64,000 nt of DNA from the NCBI RefSeq assembly GCF_009651005.1, contig NZ_WHVW01000001.1:79620-143619 (forward strand). The letters run 5' to 3'. The position numbers and the translations under genes were made by a program. The notes under the pieces are model-generated. The model had not been told where the DNA came from, made no database searches, and saw nothing but the letters and a program-made list of their open reading frames with translations. Source of the stretch: Sporosarcina obsidiansis. GTDB lineage: Bacteria; Bacillota; Bacilli; Bacillales_A; Planococcaceae. Positions 34,114 to 42,713 of the stretch are shown here, one piece after another; positions within the stretch are counted from its first letter, which is position 1, and each line of letters opens with the position of its first letter.

Positions 34114-35061
34114 ATGTACAAAAAACTACTCCTTTTATTCATCATTCTTGGTTTATTTTTTATTCCCATCCTTGCTAAAAAAGCACCAGATCTGAAACTG
34201 GTAGATCAGAGAAAGGAGAAGAGTTGTGACATCATGATTACCGTCACTGGAGTGGACGAGCCGCTTTCATTGGAAGAGTATGTGGTAGGTGTAGTTGCGG
34301 GTGAGATGCCGGCAGACTTCCATGAAGAGGCGCTAAAAGCTCAAGTGATTGCAGCTCGTACCTATGCAGCACGAAATACAGATAAAGGTGCGAAACCGAT
34401 CGCGAAGGATGTCTCTGCACAGGTATATCGAACGGAAGCTGAACGAAAAGAGCGCTGGGGGAAATCTTTCAAGCAGAACGAGAAAAAAATTAGAGCAGCA
34501 GCAGAAGCTACGCGAGGCGATATCATTGTACATGGAGAAGAAATCATTTCGGCCATGTTCTTTTCTACATCTAATGGTAAAACGGAAGCAGCGCAAAACT
34601 TCAGCGGAAACCCGGTGGAGTATTTACAGAGTGTAGAAAGTCCTGGCGAGGAAGAGGTTGCGCCCACAGTCGAACGTAAATTACAAATGACGTTAACGGA
34701 GTGGAATCGGAAACTTGGCTTAAAGTGGGATGCTGATGAATTTCGTGCACTTCAATTAGTTAGGAATCAAACAGGGCGTGTTCAGAAAATAATAACGAAT
34801 AATTACGAAACGAGTGGACGTCAAATTCGAGAAAAGTTGAATTTAGCATCTACGGATTTTAATATCGCCTATGATGTGAACAATCAAATTGTTCATATCA
34901 CCACGTTAGGATACGGACATGGCGTGGGGATGAGTCAATATGGAGCAGAGGCATTTGCACAGAAAGGCTGGACAGCGGAACAAATTATATCGCATTATTA
35001 TACTGGGACGAAAATACAAAAAATAAATTTACCTGAAGATGAATGTTTAAAATCCTCTTAA
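34114..35061 (+). CDS. spoIID: Stage II sporulation protein D
   Basis: 315 aa lytic transglycosylase of the engulfment complex (with SpoIIM and SpoIIP), which strips glycans of stem peptides in the mother cell. N-terminal membrane anchor (about 4-22), SpoIID domain with EEYVVGVVAGEMPADFHEEAL, AQVIAARTYA, and the C-terminal YGHGVGMSQYGAEAFA with conserved His/Tyr. ATG 34114 fits the family start, but the upstream Shine-Dalgarno is unusually poor. It is followed 30 bp later by spoIIQ. Confidence 0.92.
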   Translation: MYKKLLLLFIILGLFFIPILAKKAPDLKLVDQRKEKSCDIMITVTGVDEPLSLEEYVVGVVAGEMPADFHEEALKAQVIAARTYAARNTDKGAKPIAKDVSAQVYRTEAERKERWGKSFKQNEKKIRAAAEATRGDIIVHGEEIISAMFFSTSNGKTEAAQNFSGNPVEYLQSVESPGEEEVAPTVERKLQMTLTEWNRKLGLKWDADEFRALQLVRNQTGRVQKIITNNYETSGRQIREKLNLASTDFNIAYDVNNQIVHITTLGYGHGVGMSQYGAEAFAQKGWTAEQIISHYYTGTKIQKINLPEDECLKSS

Positions 35062-35091
35062 CTTGCAAAGAATGCAAGTGAGGTGATGACA

Positions 35092-35748
35092 ATGCGAGAA
35101 GAAAAACCAAAGGCCCCTTCTCAGGAGAATAAGAAAATGAAAAACGGCTGGTTCTGGCCTGCCATTTATACGAGCGTCGCGCTCCTATTTATCGGTATGG
35201 TATGGGGATACTCCGCACTGACAAAGGATGAAACGACGAAGTCAGAAGTTGCGAAGATTGATCAGCCGAAAGACAGTGTCACGGTGGAAACAAATGCAGA
35301 GAAAGAAACACTTAAGTATCCATTTAACGAAGACCAACTAGAGCAAGTCGCTATTTTACAAGAATTTTATGATCCGCAAGCAGAAGAATCTATGCGTGAA
35401 AAAGCATTGCTAGTGTTCAAACAAAGCTATGTCACAAGCACAGGTCTTGCTATTTCAATTGATGGACAACCGTTTGAAGTGGCAGCGGCGATGAGTGGAA
35501 CGGTAGAAGAAGTGATCGTAGATTCATTCAAAGGCAGTGAAATCAAAATCAAACATGCGGACGGAAAGACGACCGTCTATGGTTCGTTAACTGGTGTACT
35601 CGTGAAGGAAGGCGATGAAATCCAACAAGGACAAATTATCGCATCTGCTACACAGAATGAGTGGAACCCGGCAGCGGGCGTACATTTACAATTTGAAGTG
35701 CAGGAAGAAGGCGTGGCAGTGAATCCGCGTAATTATTTAGCCTTTTAA
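35092..35748 (+). CDS. spoIIQ: Stage II sporulation protein Q (degenerate LytM/M23 domain)
   Basis: 218 aa. Forespore membrane protein that forms the SpoIIQ-SpoIIIAH channel across the two membranes. One membrane segment (about 22-41) and an extracellular M23-like domain (about 125-215). The zinc ligands look lost: no HxxxD is seen before AAAMSGTVEEV, and the HxH site reads GVHLQFEV. Such inactive LytM domains are known in Bacillus SpoIIQ. ATG 35092 follows GAGGTGA. Its terminator closes the conserved block before the accessory region. Confidence 0.88.
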   Translation: MREEKPKAPSQENKKMKNGWFWPAIYTSVALLFIGMVWGYSALTKDETTKSEVAKIDQPKDSVTVETNAEKETLKYPFNEDQLEQVAILQEFYDPQAEESMREKALLVFKQSYVTSTGLAISIDGQPFEVAAAMSGTVEEVIVDSFKGSEIKIKHADGKTTVYGSLTGVLVKEGDEIQQGQIIASATQNEWNPAAGVHLQFEVQEEGVAVNPRNYLAF

Positions 35749-35767
35749 TTTAATAAAACAATCCACT

Positions 35768-35799
35768 AAGCCATTCCAGCCCCCCGGAATGGCTTTTTT
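35768..35799 (+). terminator. spoIIQ terminator
   Basis: AAGCCATTCC / GGAATGGCTT hairpin with a C-rich loop and TTTTTT. Confidence 0.9.
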
Positions 35800-35847
35800 G
35801 CTATTTACTCATCCTTGACAAAATTCTGTCCCATCTAGCCGAAAAAA

Positions 35848-35880
35848 CGTCAATTCAGCCGAATGTTTGGCTTGAAGACG
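35848..35880. promoter_or_regulatory. Imperfect inverted repeat, candidate activator-binding site
   Basis: CGTCAATTCAGCC and GGCTTGAAGACG flank an 8-base centre. It lies 44 bp upstream of the sigma-54 promoter, where an NtrC-type activator could bind. Assignment is inference. Confidence 0.35.
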
Positions 35881-35923
35881 AAAAGGTAGAGGCGAAAATC
35901 TAGATTCTCTGTAAATTTACAAG

Positions 35924-35940
35924 TTGGCATGAATTTTGCA
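35924..35940 (+). promoter_or_regulatory. Sigma-54 promoter of the aldehyde dehydrogenase gene
   Basis: TTGGCATGAATTTTGCA matches YTGGCAYGNNNNTTGCW, with GG at -24 and GC at -12 spaced correctly. It is the only such match found near the module, and the sigma-54 activator gene lies 2 kb away. Confidence 0.88.
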
Positions 35941-35949
35941 ATACATAGT

Positions 35950-35963
35950 AGTAAGCGTTTTCA
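35950..35963. promoter_or_regulatory. cre-like CcpA site at the transcription start
   Basis: AGTAAGCGTTTTCA differs from TGWAAGCGYTWWCW only at the first base. It covers the expected start about 12 bp after the sigma-54 -12 element, a position suited to carbon catabolite repression. Confidence 0.6.
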
Positions 35964-36039
35964 TACTAGTTATAGAAAGGAGATAGAGAATCGAGCGCGA
36001 TGAAAACCAGAATATGAGAGTTAGGGAGTGAGATTCAGT

Positions 36040-37581
36040 ATGGTACAAACTTCGGAAAGTACAATTTATGCGAATCCAAATACTAAAGACGCAAATGTTC
36101 ATTTTAAGGAGAGGTACGATAATTTCATTGGTGGCAAGTGGGTAACGCCGATCAATGGTCAGTATTTTGACAATGTAACGCCTGTGACGGGCAAAGTCTT
36201 CACACAAGTGGCCAGGTCACAAGCAGAAGATATTGAGCTGGCCTTAGATGCTGCGCACGCGGCAAAGGGTGCGTGGGGCAGCACGTCGGTGACTGAACGT
36301 GCAAATGTATTGTTACGAATAGCTGATCGGATAGAACAGAATCTAGAGATGCTTGCTGTAGCAGAAACATGGGAAAACGGAAAAGCTGTACGCGAAACGC
36401 TGAATGCAGATTTGCCACTTGCCATTGATCACTTCCGCTACTTCGCTTCGGCTATTCGTGCACAGGAGGGCGGTATTAGTCAAATCGATAAGGACACCGT
36501 CGCATACCATTTTCATGAGCCGCTTGGCGTGGTTGGTCAGATTATACCTTGGAATTTCCCGCTTCTCATGGCGGTATGGAAGCTCGCACCAGCACTTGCT
36601 GCAGGGAACTGTGTTGTGCTAAAGCCAGCTGAGCAGACGCCTGCTTCTATCTTAGTGTTAATGGAATTAATTGAAGACCTGGTGCCACCAGGAGTAATAA
36701 ATATTGTCAACGGATTTGGACTGGAAGCAGGGAAACCTTTAGCGTCCAATCCGCGGATCAGCAAGATTGCATTTACGGGAGAGACCACCACAGGCCGACT
36801 CATTATGCAATATGCTTCTCAAAATATTATTCCTGTCACCTTAGAGCTTGGGGGGAAATCCCCAAATATTTTCTTTGAAGATGTGATGTCTAAAGACGAT
36901 GATTTCTTAGATAAAGCGATTGAAGGATTTGTTATGTTTGCTCTCAATCAAGGAGAAGTATGTACATGCCCATCCAGAGCATTAATTCATGAATCGATCT
37001 ATGACAAATTTATGGAGCGCGTCTTACAACGTGTTCAAGCGATCAAGACAGGTAATCCGCTTGACCCGACCGTTATGATGGGTGCCCAAGCATCAGAAGA
37101 ACAGCTAGAGAAGATTTTGTCTTACTTAGATATCGGGAAACAGGAGGGTGCGGAATGCTTGGCAGGCGGCGTGCGCAACCAATTGGAAGGCGATTTACGA
37201 GATGGCTATTATGTGAAGCCGACAGTTTTTAAAGGAAATAATAATATGCGTATTTTTCAAGAGGAGATTTTCGGCCCAGTAGTAGCGGTCACGACGTTTA
37301 AGGACCATGAAGAGGCTTTAGAAATCGCGAATGACACATTGTATGGACTTGGCTCTGGTGTTTGGACGCGTGACATGAATACAGCTTACCGTTTTGGTCG
37401 CGGCATCCAAGCAGGACGAGTATGGACGAACTGTTATCACGCTTATCCAGCTCATTCGGCATTCGGTGGCTACAAAGCGTCTGGAATTGGACGTGAAAAT
37501 CACTTGCAAATGCTTTCTCACTATCAGCAAACAAAAAATATGCTCGTCAGCTACAGCGAAAGCAAGTTAGGATTCTTTTAA
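36040..37581 (+). CDS. NAD-dependent aldehyde dehydrogenase (acetaldehyde dehydrogenase II type)
   Basis: 513 aa. Oxidises an aldehyde to the acid. Cofactor motifs [19 protein letters not shown] and FTGETTTGR; general base Glu in [12 protein letters not shown]; catalytic Cys308 in [11 protein letters not shown]. The double-Cys GEVCTC with no insertion is typical of AcoD/ExaC-type acetaldehyde dehydrogenases from ethanol, acetoin and diol pathways. ATG 36040 follows AGGGAGTGAG; a GTG at 36028 is an alternative. Transcribed from a sigma-54 promoter and facing the regulator operon. Partnered in function with the iron alcohol dehydrogenase at 40.9 kb; substrate is not determined. Confidence 0.92.
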   Translation: MVQTSESTIYANPNTKDANVHFKERYDNFIGGKWVTPINGQYFDNVTPVTGKVFTQVARSQAEDIELALDAAHAAKGAWGSTSVTERANVLLRIADRIEQNLEMLAVAETWENGKAVRETLNADLPLAIDHFRYFASAIRAQEGGISQIDKDTVAYHFHEPLGVVGQIIPWNFPLLMAVWKLAPALAAGNCVVLKPAEQTPASILVLMELIEDLVPPGVINIVNGFGLEAGKPLASNPRISKIAFTGETTTGRLIMQYASQNIIPVTLELGGKSPNIFFEDVMSKDDDFLDKAIEGFVMFALNQGEVCTCPSRALIHESIYDKFMERVLQRVQAIKTGNPLDPTVMMGAQASEEQLEKILSYLDIGKQEGAECLAGGVRNQLEGDLRDGYYVKPTVFKGNNNMRIFQEEIFGPVVAVTTFKDHEEALEIANDTLYGLGSGVWTRDMNTAYRFGRGIQAGRVWTNCYHAYPAHSAFGGYKASGIGRENHLQMLSHYQQTKNMLVSYSESKLGFF

Positions 37582-37663
37582 ATTAAAACAAAGACAAACT
37601 ACCATCTGCCGTTTAACCGCGACAGCATGTAAAGAAGTAAGAAAAGGGACTGTTCTAAAAGCT

Positions 37664-37779
37664 GAAAATCGCCAGAACCGGCACGCTTTCCGCGGGCACG
37701 GCTCGAGCCTCCTCGCTTCGCTGTGGGGTCTCGAGACTCGTGCTGTTCCCGCAGGAGTCGGCCGTTTCTGGCGATTTTC
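37664..37779. repeat. GC-rich dispersed repeat in palindromic form (copy 3)
   Basis: Perfect 14-bp ends GAAAATCGCCAGAA and TTCTGGCGATTTTC enclose GCACGCTTTCCGCGGGCAC, GGCTCGAGCCTCCTCGCTTC and GTTCCCGCAGGAGTCG. It resembles, in reverse, the repeat at 18.7 kb. It occupies the convergent gap between the aldehyde dehydrogenase and activator genes (37582-37882), which holds nothing else. Confidence 0.7.
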
Positions 37780-37882
37780 TTACGTAGTAAAGTAGCCTCA
37801 AAAAGATAACTCATGCACTCTCAACTTGTGTCTATTAACTTAGTAAGACGTTCTAGACCCCCCTTATTACTATCAAAACCGA

Positions 37883-39301
37883 CTACACTTCATTCAAATA
37901 ATAGCGGATTTTACGATCAGTGATCCCTAGCTTTTTAGCAGCTTTCTTTCGATTGCCGATTGTTTCCGTTAATGTGTTTTCAATAATTGTTTTGGCGAGC
38001 TTTTTCTCCATAGTCCTCATGTTTGCTAGCAGTTCCTCTAACTCGAATTCTGTCTTCCCTTTACAGACATGTGTGACCTTTTTTGAAAAAATTCGCCATT
38101 CATCAATAAATTCAAGTGATTGTTGCTCGGGAGAAAGTGATATTTGGCTGCTTGTCAGCTTTGCAGGAAGATGCGTAGCCGTGATGATGCTCCCTTCCGA
38201 TGATATGGCACCCATATGCCGAATTGTGTTAGCGAGCTCCCGCATATTTCCGGGCCAATCATAGTGCTGCATAATAGCAAGGGCTTCATCAGAGATTACA
38301 ATAGTCTCGTCTATCTGTTTTCTTAGCCGTTCGACTAAATACGGGATATCTTCTTTTCGTTCTCGCAAAGGAGGGATGACAAGCTTGACGATATCCAATC
38401 TGTACAATAAGTCTTCACGAAATGTTCCCTTCTTAACCGCCTCCTCCAAATTTGCATGGGAAGCAGAAATCACTCGGGCTTCTGTCTTTTGGGCTCTGGT
38501 TCCACCGATCTTTGTAAACTCACCCGTTTCTAATACACGCAGCAGTTTTACTTGTGTCGATGGAGAAGCCTCCGCAATTTCATCCAAAAATAATGTACCA
38601 GATGAAGCCGCTTCGAAATAGCCTACTCGATCGGCAACCGCCCCAGTAAATGAACCTTTACTATGGCCGAATAACTCGCTTTCTAATAGAGTCTCAGATA
38701 ATGCACCGCAGTTTACGCCGATCAAGGGCCCTGCCGTGCGATGGCTTGCCGTGTGGATAAACTTTGTTAGCATTTCTTTACCCGTCCCGGTTTCTCCCTC
38801 AATTAAGATATTGACTTGTTTGTTTGCGATCTTATAGGCTAATTGATACAAATCATGCATATCCTCTGACTGTCCTAAGTAAATCCCTAAATTATCAGCT
38901 AGCTGACTATATTCAGAAGTAGAGGGCAGTTCAGTGAATTGCAGATAACGATCCGCAATTTGCTCAAGTTCTCCGATATCTTCAAACGGTTTCTCAATGA
39001 AATCAACAGCTCCGAAACGAATGGCGTCGACCGCAAGCTTCACCGTGCTATAGCCTGTCATGACAATGCAAGGGCAGTTCGGCGCTTTTGTTTTCATCAC
39101 TTGTAGCACGTCAAGACCATTACGATCAGGTAGTCGAACATCAAGAAAGGCCAGATCAAATTTTGAAACATCACCTAATTGATCAAACTCCGCGCCGTTT
39201 TTCAAATGAGACACCGAGAATCCTTTCAAGGAGAAAAGCCGTGTCAAAAAACGGGCCAACTCTATTTCATCTTCAACTATCAACAGATGAGTCATTATCA
39301 T
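37883..39301 (-). CDS. Sigma-54-dependent response regulator (NtrC family)
   Basis: About 472 aa. Receiver domain (1-120) with phospho-acceptor Asp54 in LAFLDVRLPD; AAA+ domain (about 140-375) with Walker A GETGTGKEM, Walker B GTLFLDEIAE and the sigma-54 loop reading GSFTGA instead of GAFTGA; a Fis-type helix-turn-helix at the end (KKAAKKLGITDRKIRYYL). It probably activates the aldehyde dehydrogenase promoter at 35924. The start overlaps the kinase stop (TGATG), so the pair is co-translated. ATG 39301 is chosen among GTG 39304, ATG 39301 and ATG 39295. Confidence 0.93.
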   Translation of the reverse strand: MIMTHLLIVEDEIELARFLTRLFSLKGFSVSHLKNGAEFDQLGDVSKFDLAFLDVRLPDRNGLDVLQVMKTKAPNCPCIVMTGYSTVKLAVDAIRFGAVDFIEKPFEDIGELEQIADRYLQFTELPSTSEYSQLADNLGIYLGQSEDMHDLYQLAYKIANKQVNILIEGETGTGKEMLTKFIHTASHRTAGPLIGVNCGALSETLLESELFGHSKGSFTGAVADRVGYFEAASSGTLFLDEIAEASPSTQVKLLRVLETGEFTKIGGTRAQKTEARVISASHANLEEAVKKGTFREDLLYRLDIVKLVIPPLRERKEDIPYLVERLRKQIDETIVISDEALAIMQHYDWPGNMRELANTIRHMGAISSEGSIITATHLPAKLTSSQISLSPEQQSLEFIDEWRIFSKKVTHVCKGKTEFELEELLANMRTMEKKLAKTIIENTLTETIGNRKKAAKKLGITDRKIRYYLNEV

Positions 39302-40917
39302 CACTGCCTTTCACAATGAATGGGAAGTGTCAAATGGAATACTTTCCGAGCTGGATCATCGTATTGCTTTACAGAAAGCGTGCCTCCATGCGCCTGCGCT
39401 AGCCCTAGACTTACCGATAAGCCTAAACCTGTCCCGCTTTCACTATCTTTTGTCGTGAAAAACGGATGGAAGATATCGTCTATAATATGTGGAGCAATCA
39501 TCGCTCCATTATCAGTCAACATCAGCTCCACAGACTCTTGTGTTTCCTGCGTTTGAATCGTAATGTTGCGATCAATCTCTTCGCAGCCTACTAAAGCATC
39601 TTTTGCATTGATCAAGAGATTGACGAGGATTTGGCTGAGCTGCTGGACGTTCCCGAGTATAGGGGAGAGCGAAGACAGTTCTGTTTGAATAGTGATCCGC
39701 TGATTTTCAAATTGTCGTTTCGTCAAAGCCAGCGCTTGGGAGACCGCATCATTCAGACAGCAAATGGTAAAGGGACTGTTTTCTTGTCTGGAGAAAGCGA
39801 GGAGACTACGAATGGTTGTTCGACATCGTTTTCCACAAGAATCAATATCCTCTAACAACGGTATTCGTTCATCGTCCGCGTCCACCATTCTCAATAAAAG
39901 CTGTGAGTTTCCAATAATCGCAGTCAGTGGGTTATTCAATTCATGAGCGACACCGGCTGCCATTTCACCAATCGCTACAAGTTGATTGGAATGTATCAAT
40001 TGAACTTCCATTTCCCGTTTAACTGTTACATTTTTACTGTAGACCACAACAGCTTTGATCGATCGGTTTTCTTCAAATAAAGGATAACAAGAGCAATCAT
40101 ACAATTGTCGATTAAAATGAAGTTCAGCAGATTGAGGTATTCCAGTTTCCATTGTCTTGGCTAAAGGGTCATCTCCAGATCGAGCTGCTGTGTTTATGAA
40201 CGTTCGGATATCTTCACCCACTTGAAGTTGCCATTCAGCAAAGGCCGCCTTGTTCTGAAGTTGCACCGTTCCATCCGCGCCAATGATCAACACTCCATCA
40301 GAAACAGCCCGAAATGTTTCCTCCCATTGTTGCTTTCGCGCTAAGACTTCGCTATAGAGCCTTGCGTTCTCCAGACAGACCGCTATCTGGCTTGCGAGCT
40401 GATTGAAAAAGTCAAGATCTTCTTCTGATTGGCAAAACACCGAACGACTTGACAAATACAACACCGCAATTGTCGTCCCACTACTTTTGAGCGGAGTTAA
40501 ATAGGCCACTACAGGTAAGTCTTCTTGATCCCCAAATGATCTTTCAGAAGAATGTAATGTTTCTTCACCTGTCGCAAATACCTTCTCAAATAATGCATAT
40601 TCTGGAATTAGTATGGGCAAGTCTACTAACGAAACAGTCGGAGCAGGAAAAACATAGGCAGGCGCCATTTGAAGATTTTGCTCCAAGACAATGCCAACTT
40701 GTTCGATCGGGTAAATCTTTTGAAGACTACGAAAGGTCTGTTGAAGCATTTGCTCAACTGAAAAGTTAATGGAGAAGCCTTGCATCAATTCATTGATTAG
40801 TTCTAGTTGTTTGTTTTTCTTAGTCAGCTGAGCGACCGTGTTCTTGAGTTCCGTATAATAATTCTTTTTAGAGGATTGAACACCTGTCAGTAAATCGATC
40901 ATTTCTTGTTTATCCAT
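39301..40917 (-). CDS. Cytoplasmic sensor histidine kinase with GAF and PAS domains
   Basis: 538 aa with no membrane segment, so the cue is cytoplasmic. Order: N-terminal coiled coil (1-45), GAF domain (about 50-195), PAS domain (about 205-300, GVLIIGADGTVQLQNKAAF), HisKA dimerisation domain with the phospho-His near residue 325 in GVAHELNNPLTAIIGN, and HATPase with NAKDALVG, N and G boxes (GTGLGLSVSLGLAQAHGG). NtrB-like. ATG 40917 has AGGTGA five bases upstream. It lies 9 bp after the alcohol dehydrogenase stop, in one operon with it and the response regulator. The ligand may be an alcohol or aldehyde; this is inference. Confidence 0.92.
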   Translation of the reverse strand: MDKQEMIDLLTGVQSSKKNYYTELKNTVAQLTKKNKQLELINELMQGFSINFSVEQMLQQTFRSLQKIYPIEQVGIVLEQNLQMAPAYVFPAPTVSLVDLPILIPEYALFEKVFATGEETLHSSERSFGDQEDLPVVAYLTPLKSSGTTIAVLYLSSRSVFCQSEEDLDFFNQLASQIAVCLENARLYSEVLARKQQWEETFRAVSDGVLIIGADGTVQLQNKAAFAEWQLQVGEDIRTFINTAARSGDDPLAKTMETGIPQSAELHFNRQLYDCSCYPLFEENRSIKAVVVYSKNVTVKREMEVQLIHSNQLVAIGEMAAGVAHELNNPLTAIIGNSQLLLRMVDADDERIPLLEDIDSCGKRCRTTIRSLLAFSRQENSPFTICCLNDAVSQALALTKRQFENQRITIQTELSSLSPILGNVQQLSQILVNLLINAKDALVGCEEIDRNITIQTQETQESVELMLTDNGAMIAPHIIDDIFHPFFTTKDSESGTGLGLSVSLGLAQAHGGTLSVKQYDDPARKVFHLTLPIHCERQ

Positions 40918-40926
40918 TATGGTCAC

Positions 40927-42069
40927 CTACAATGCTTGGTAGAGAAGCCTAGATACTTCGTCTTCCGAGATCTCTCTCGGATTCGTGATCATGCAGGCAT
41001 CTTCCAATGAAATTTTACTAATGATCGGGATAGACGATTCTTTAAATCCCATGCCCGTTAATGTTAAGGGCGCACCAATGTCTATCGCAAGTCGTTCCAC
41101 GTGAGAAATGGCACGATCACTCGCTTCCTGGTAAGAAAGTCCACTCGTGTTTTCCCCTAATAAATTTGCAATGACTTGAAACTTTTCGGGAGCCGCTATG
41201 GCATTAAATTTCATCACATGTGGTAACATGACCGCATTGATATCTCCATGGAGAAAAGGGTAGTGTCCGCCGATGGAATGAGCGATCGCATGAACAGCTC
41301 CTAGAATTGCATTCGAAAAAGCGAGTCCCGCATGAAGGCTTGCGATCGCCATTTGTTCCTTTGCATGATGATGATCAGGCGACGCAACGGATGGACGTAA
41401 ATAATTTGCACATAGTTGAATTGCGTTTTTTGCGTGCACATCGGTAAGAGGATTCGAAGCAATGCTTACATAGGATTCAATAGCATGTGTCAACACATCC
41501 AAACCTGTCGAAGCAGTTAGTCGCGCACTTTTAGTAGAGAGAACAGTCGGATCGACAATTGAAATATCAGGTACCAATGACTTTGATACAATCGTCATTT
41601 TCTTTTTTCGTTCTTGGTCCAAGATAATTGAGAACTGAGACACATCCGACCCGGATCCAGCAGTTGTAGTCACCATGACAAGCGGAGGAAGCGGTTTAGT
41701 AATGTGATCGACACCTTCATAATCTCGAATATGGCCGCCGTTCGTAGAGAGGAGGGCAGCCGCTTTTGCAACATCTAAGGCACTTCCACCACCAACTCCT
41801 AGCACAGCATCACATTCATCCTGGATATATTGCTCGGTACATGCCACGACTTCTTCGCAAGTAGGATTCATGCTGAGTCCTGAAAACAAAGACACCGACA
41901 GCCCTGCATCGAGACAGCTCTTTTTCACAATGTCTGTCCAACCTGCGGAAATCACTCCTTCATCCGAAACAATCAGCACTCTTTGCGCACCTAACCGGGC
42001 ACAACCCTCCCCGGCCTGATAGATCGACCCTTTGCCAAAAATAACTTCCGGCATTACAAATTTATACAA
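40927..42069 (-). CDS. Iron-containing alcohol dehydrogenase (group III)
   Basis: 380 aa. NAD-binding GGGSALDVAKAAA (near 97), then metal-binding residues in STGLDVLTHAIESYVS and AVHAIAHSIGGHYPFLHGDINA. Family members oxidise ethanol, 1-butanol, 1,3-propanediol, methanol or lactaldehyde-type substrates; the substrate cannot be read from sequence. First gene of the minus-strand operon with the kinase and activator. The start ATG 42069 follows GGGGGTG. Its product would feed the aldehyde dehydrogenase. Confidence 0.92.
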   Translation of the reverse strand: MYKFVMPEVIFGKGSIYQAGEGCARLGAQRVLIVSDEGVISAGWTDIVKKSCLDAGLSVSLFSGLSMNPTCEEVVACTEQYIQDECDAVLGVGGGSALDVAKAAALLSTNGGHIRDYEGVDHITKPLPPLVMVTTTAGSGSDVSQFSIILDQERKKKMTIVSKSLVPDISIVDPTVLSTKSARLTASTGLDVLTHAIESYVSIASNPLTDVHAKNAIQLCANYLRPSVASPDHHHAKEQMAIASLHAGLAFSNAILGAVHAIAHSIGGHYPFLHGDINAVMLPHVMKFNAIAAPEKFQVIANLLGENTSGLSYQEASDRAISHVERLAIDIGAPLTLTGMGFKESSIPIISKISLEDACMITNPREISEDEVSRLLYQAL

Positions 42070-42107
42070 AATAGGACACCCCCTTATCTTTTGGTAACTT
42101 TCTCATG

Positions 42108-42136
42108 ATTGTACCATTTCATTACCATACTTTAAA
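42108..42136 (-). promoter_or_regulatory. Probable sigma-A promoter of the alcohol dehydrogenase-kinase-activator operon
   Basis: On the minus strand TTTAAA (42136-42131), 17-bp spacer, TACAAT (42113-42108). No sigma-54 element is seen here, so the regulator operon may be constitutive while the aldehyde dehydrogenase is inducible. Confidence 0.5.
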
Positions 42137-42196
42137 GAAGATTCAGTGAATAGTAGGTTATTTGGGTGATCGATCGCTATTCTCTAGGAAACACCG

Positions 42197-42225
42197 TAAT
42201 ATCGAGGTTTTCCCACGCATACAAT
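42197..42225 (+). promoter_or_regulatory. Sigma-E promoter of spoIIID
   Basis: TAATATC (42197-42203), 14-bp spacer, CATACAAT (42218-42225), which fits the mother-cell sigma-E pattern (-35 KMATATT, -10 CATACANT). Confidence 0.8.
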
Positions 42226-42264
42226 AGAACACCTTAAAGGAGTGAAAAGAGAAAGGAAGAGGGC

Positions 42265-42537
42265 GTGCACGAGCAAATTAGAAGGCGTTGCGTACGTCTA
42301 GGAAAGTTGTTGATCGAGACGAACTTGACAGTGCGCGCGTTAGCCAATGCGACCGGCTACTCAAAAAGCACGGTCCATAAAGATTTGACCGAGCGACTAC
42401 CGAACGTCGATCCCGGCCTATCGGAACAAGTCGCGGAAATTCTTGCCTATCATAAATCGATCCGGCATCTCCGTGGAGGGGAAGCAACTAGACAAAAATG
42501 GAAAAACGAGAGCCCGAAGCAAAAGGCGGATGTTTAG
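42265..42537 (+). CDS. spoIIID: Stage III sporulation transcription factor SpoIIID
   Basis: 90 aa DNA-binding protein that activates or represses many sigma-E genes in the mother cell. Helix-turn-helix LTVRALANATGYSKSTVHKD (about 22-41) and basic C-terminus. GTG 42265 with AAAGGAAGAGGG upstream. The gene has its own sigma-E promoter. In B. subtilis it is directly followed by mbl; here the glycerol genes separate them. Confidence 0.95.
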   Translation: MHEQIRRRCVRLGKLLIETNLTVRALANATGYSKSTVHKDLTERLPNVDPGLSEQVAEILAYHKSIRHLRGGEATRQKWKNESPKQKADV

Positions 42538-42569
42538 GCTTACTACAGGCTAACCGCCAATCCCAATAT

Positions 42570-42597
42570 TTGATATTTTTTCGAAATATGATATAAT
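42570..42597 (+). promoter_or_regulatory. Sigma-A promoter of glpD
   Basis: TTGATA (42570-42575), 16-bp spacer, TATAAT (42592-42597). Confidence 0.75.
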
Positions 42598-42602
42598 ACA
42601 AA

Positions 42603-42627
42603 GTAAGTTAATACTACTGGTTTGAGC
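42603..42627 (+). promoter_or_regulatory. Leader motif shared with glpF, candidate GlpP RNA target
   Basis: AGTAAGTTAATAC, four bases, GGTTTGAG; the glpF leader has AGTAAGTTCATAC, four bases, GGTTGAG in the same position relative to the promoter. It starts at about the first transcribed base and precedes the leader terminator. Confidence 0.65.
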
Positions 42628-42633
42628 TACTGA

Positions 42634-42688
42634 GAGACCTCAAAGAATGATTGCGTCAAGCGATCATTCTTTTGAGGTCTCTTTTTTA
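42634..42688 (+). terminator. glpD leader terminator (GlpP-controlled attenuator)
   Basis: AGAGACCTCAAA / TTTGAGGTCTCT outer stem, with GAATGATTGC / GCGATCATTC inside, then TTTTTT; it lies between promoter and start codon. In B. subtilis GlpP with glycerol 3-phosphate prevents termination at this kind of site. Confidence 0.9.
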
Positions 42689-42713
42689 TATTTCATTTAA
42701 GGGAGAGAGAGAA

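Noticed and set aside
37599..37814. Minus-strand frame in the gap after the aldehyde dehydrogenase
   Set aside because: Reads through the palindromic GC-rich repeat and has no start signals.
42070..42264. Sigma-54 promoter for the alcohol dehydrogenase operon
   Set aside because: No TGGC-N8-TGC element on the minus strand; a sigma-A-like element was found instead.
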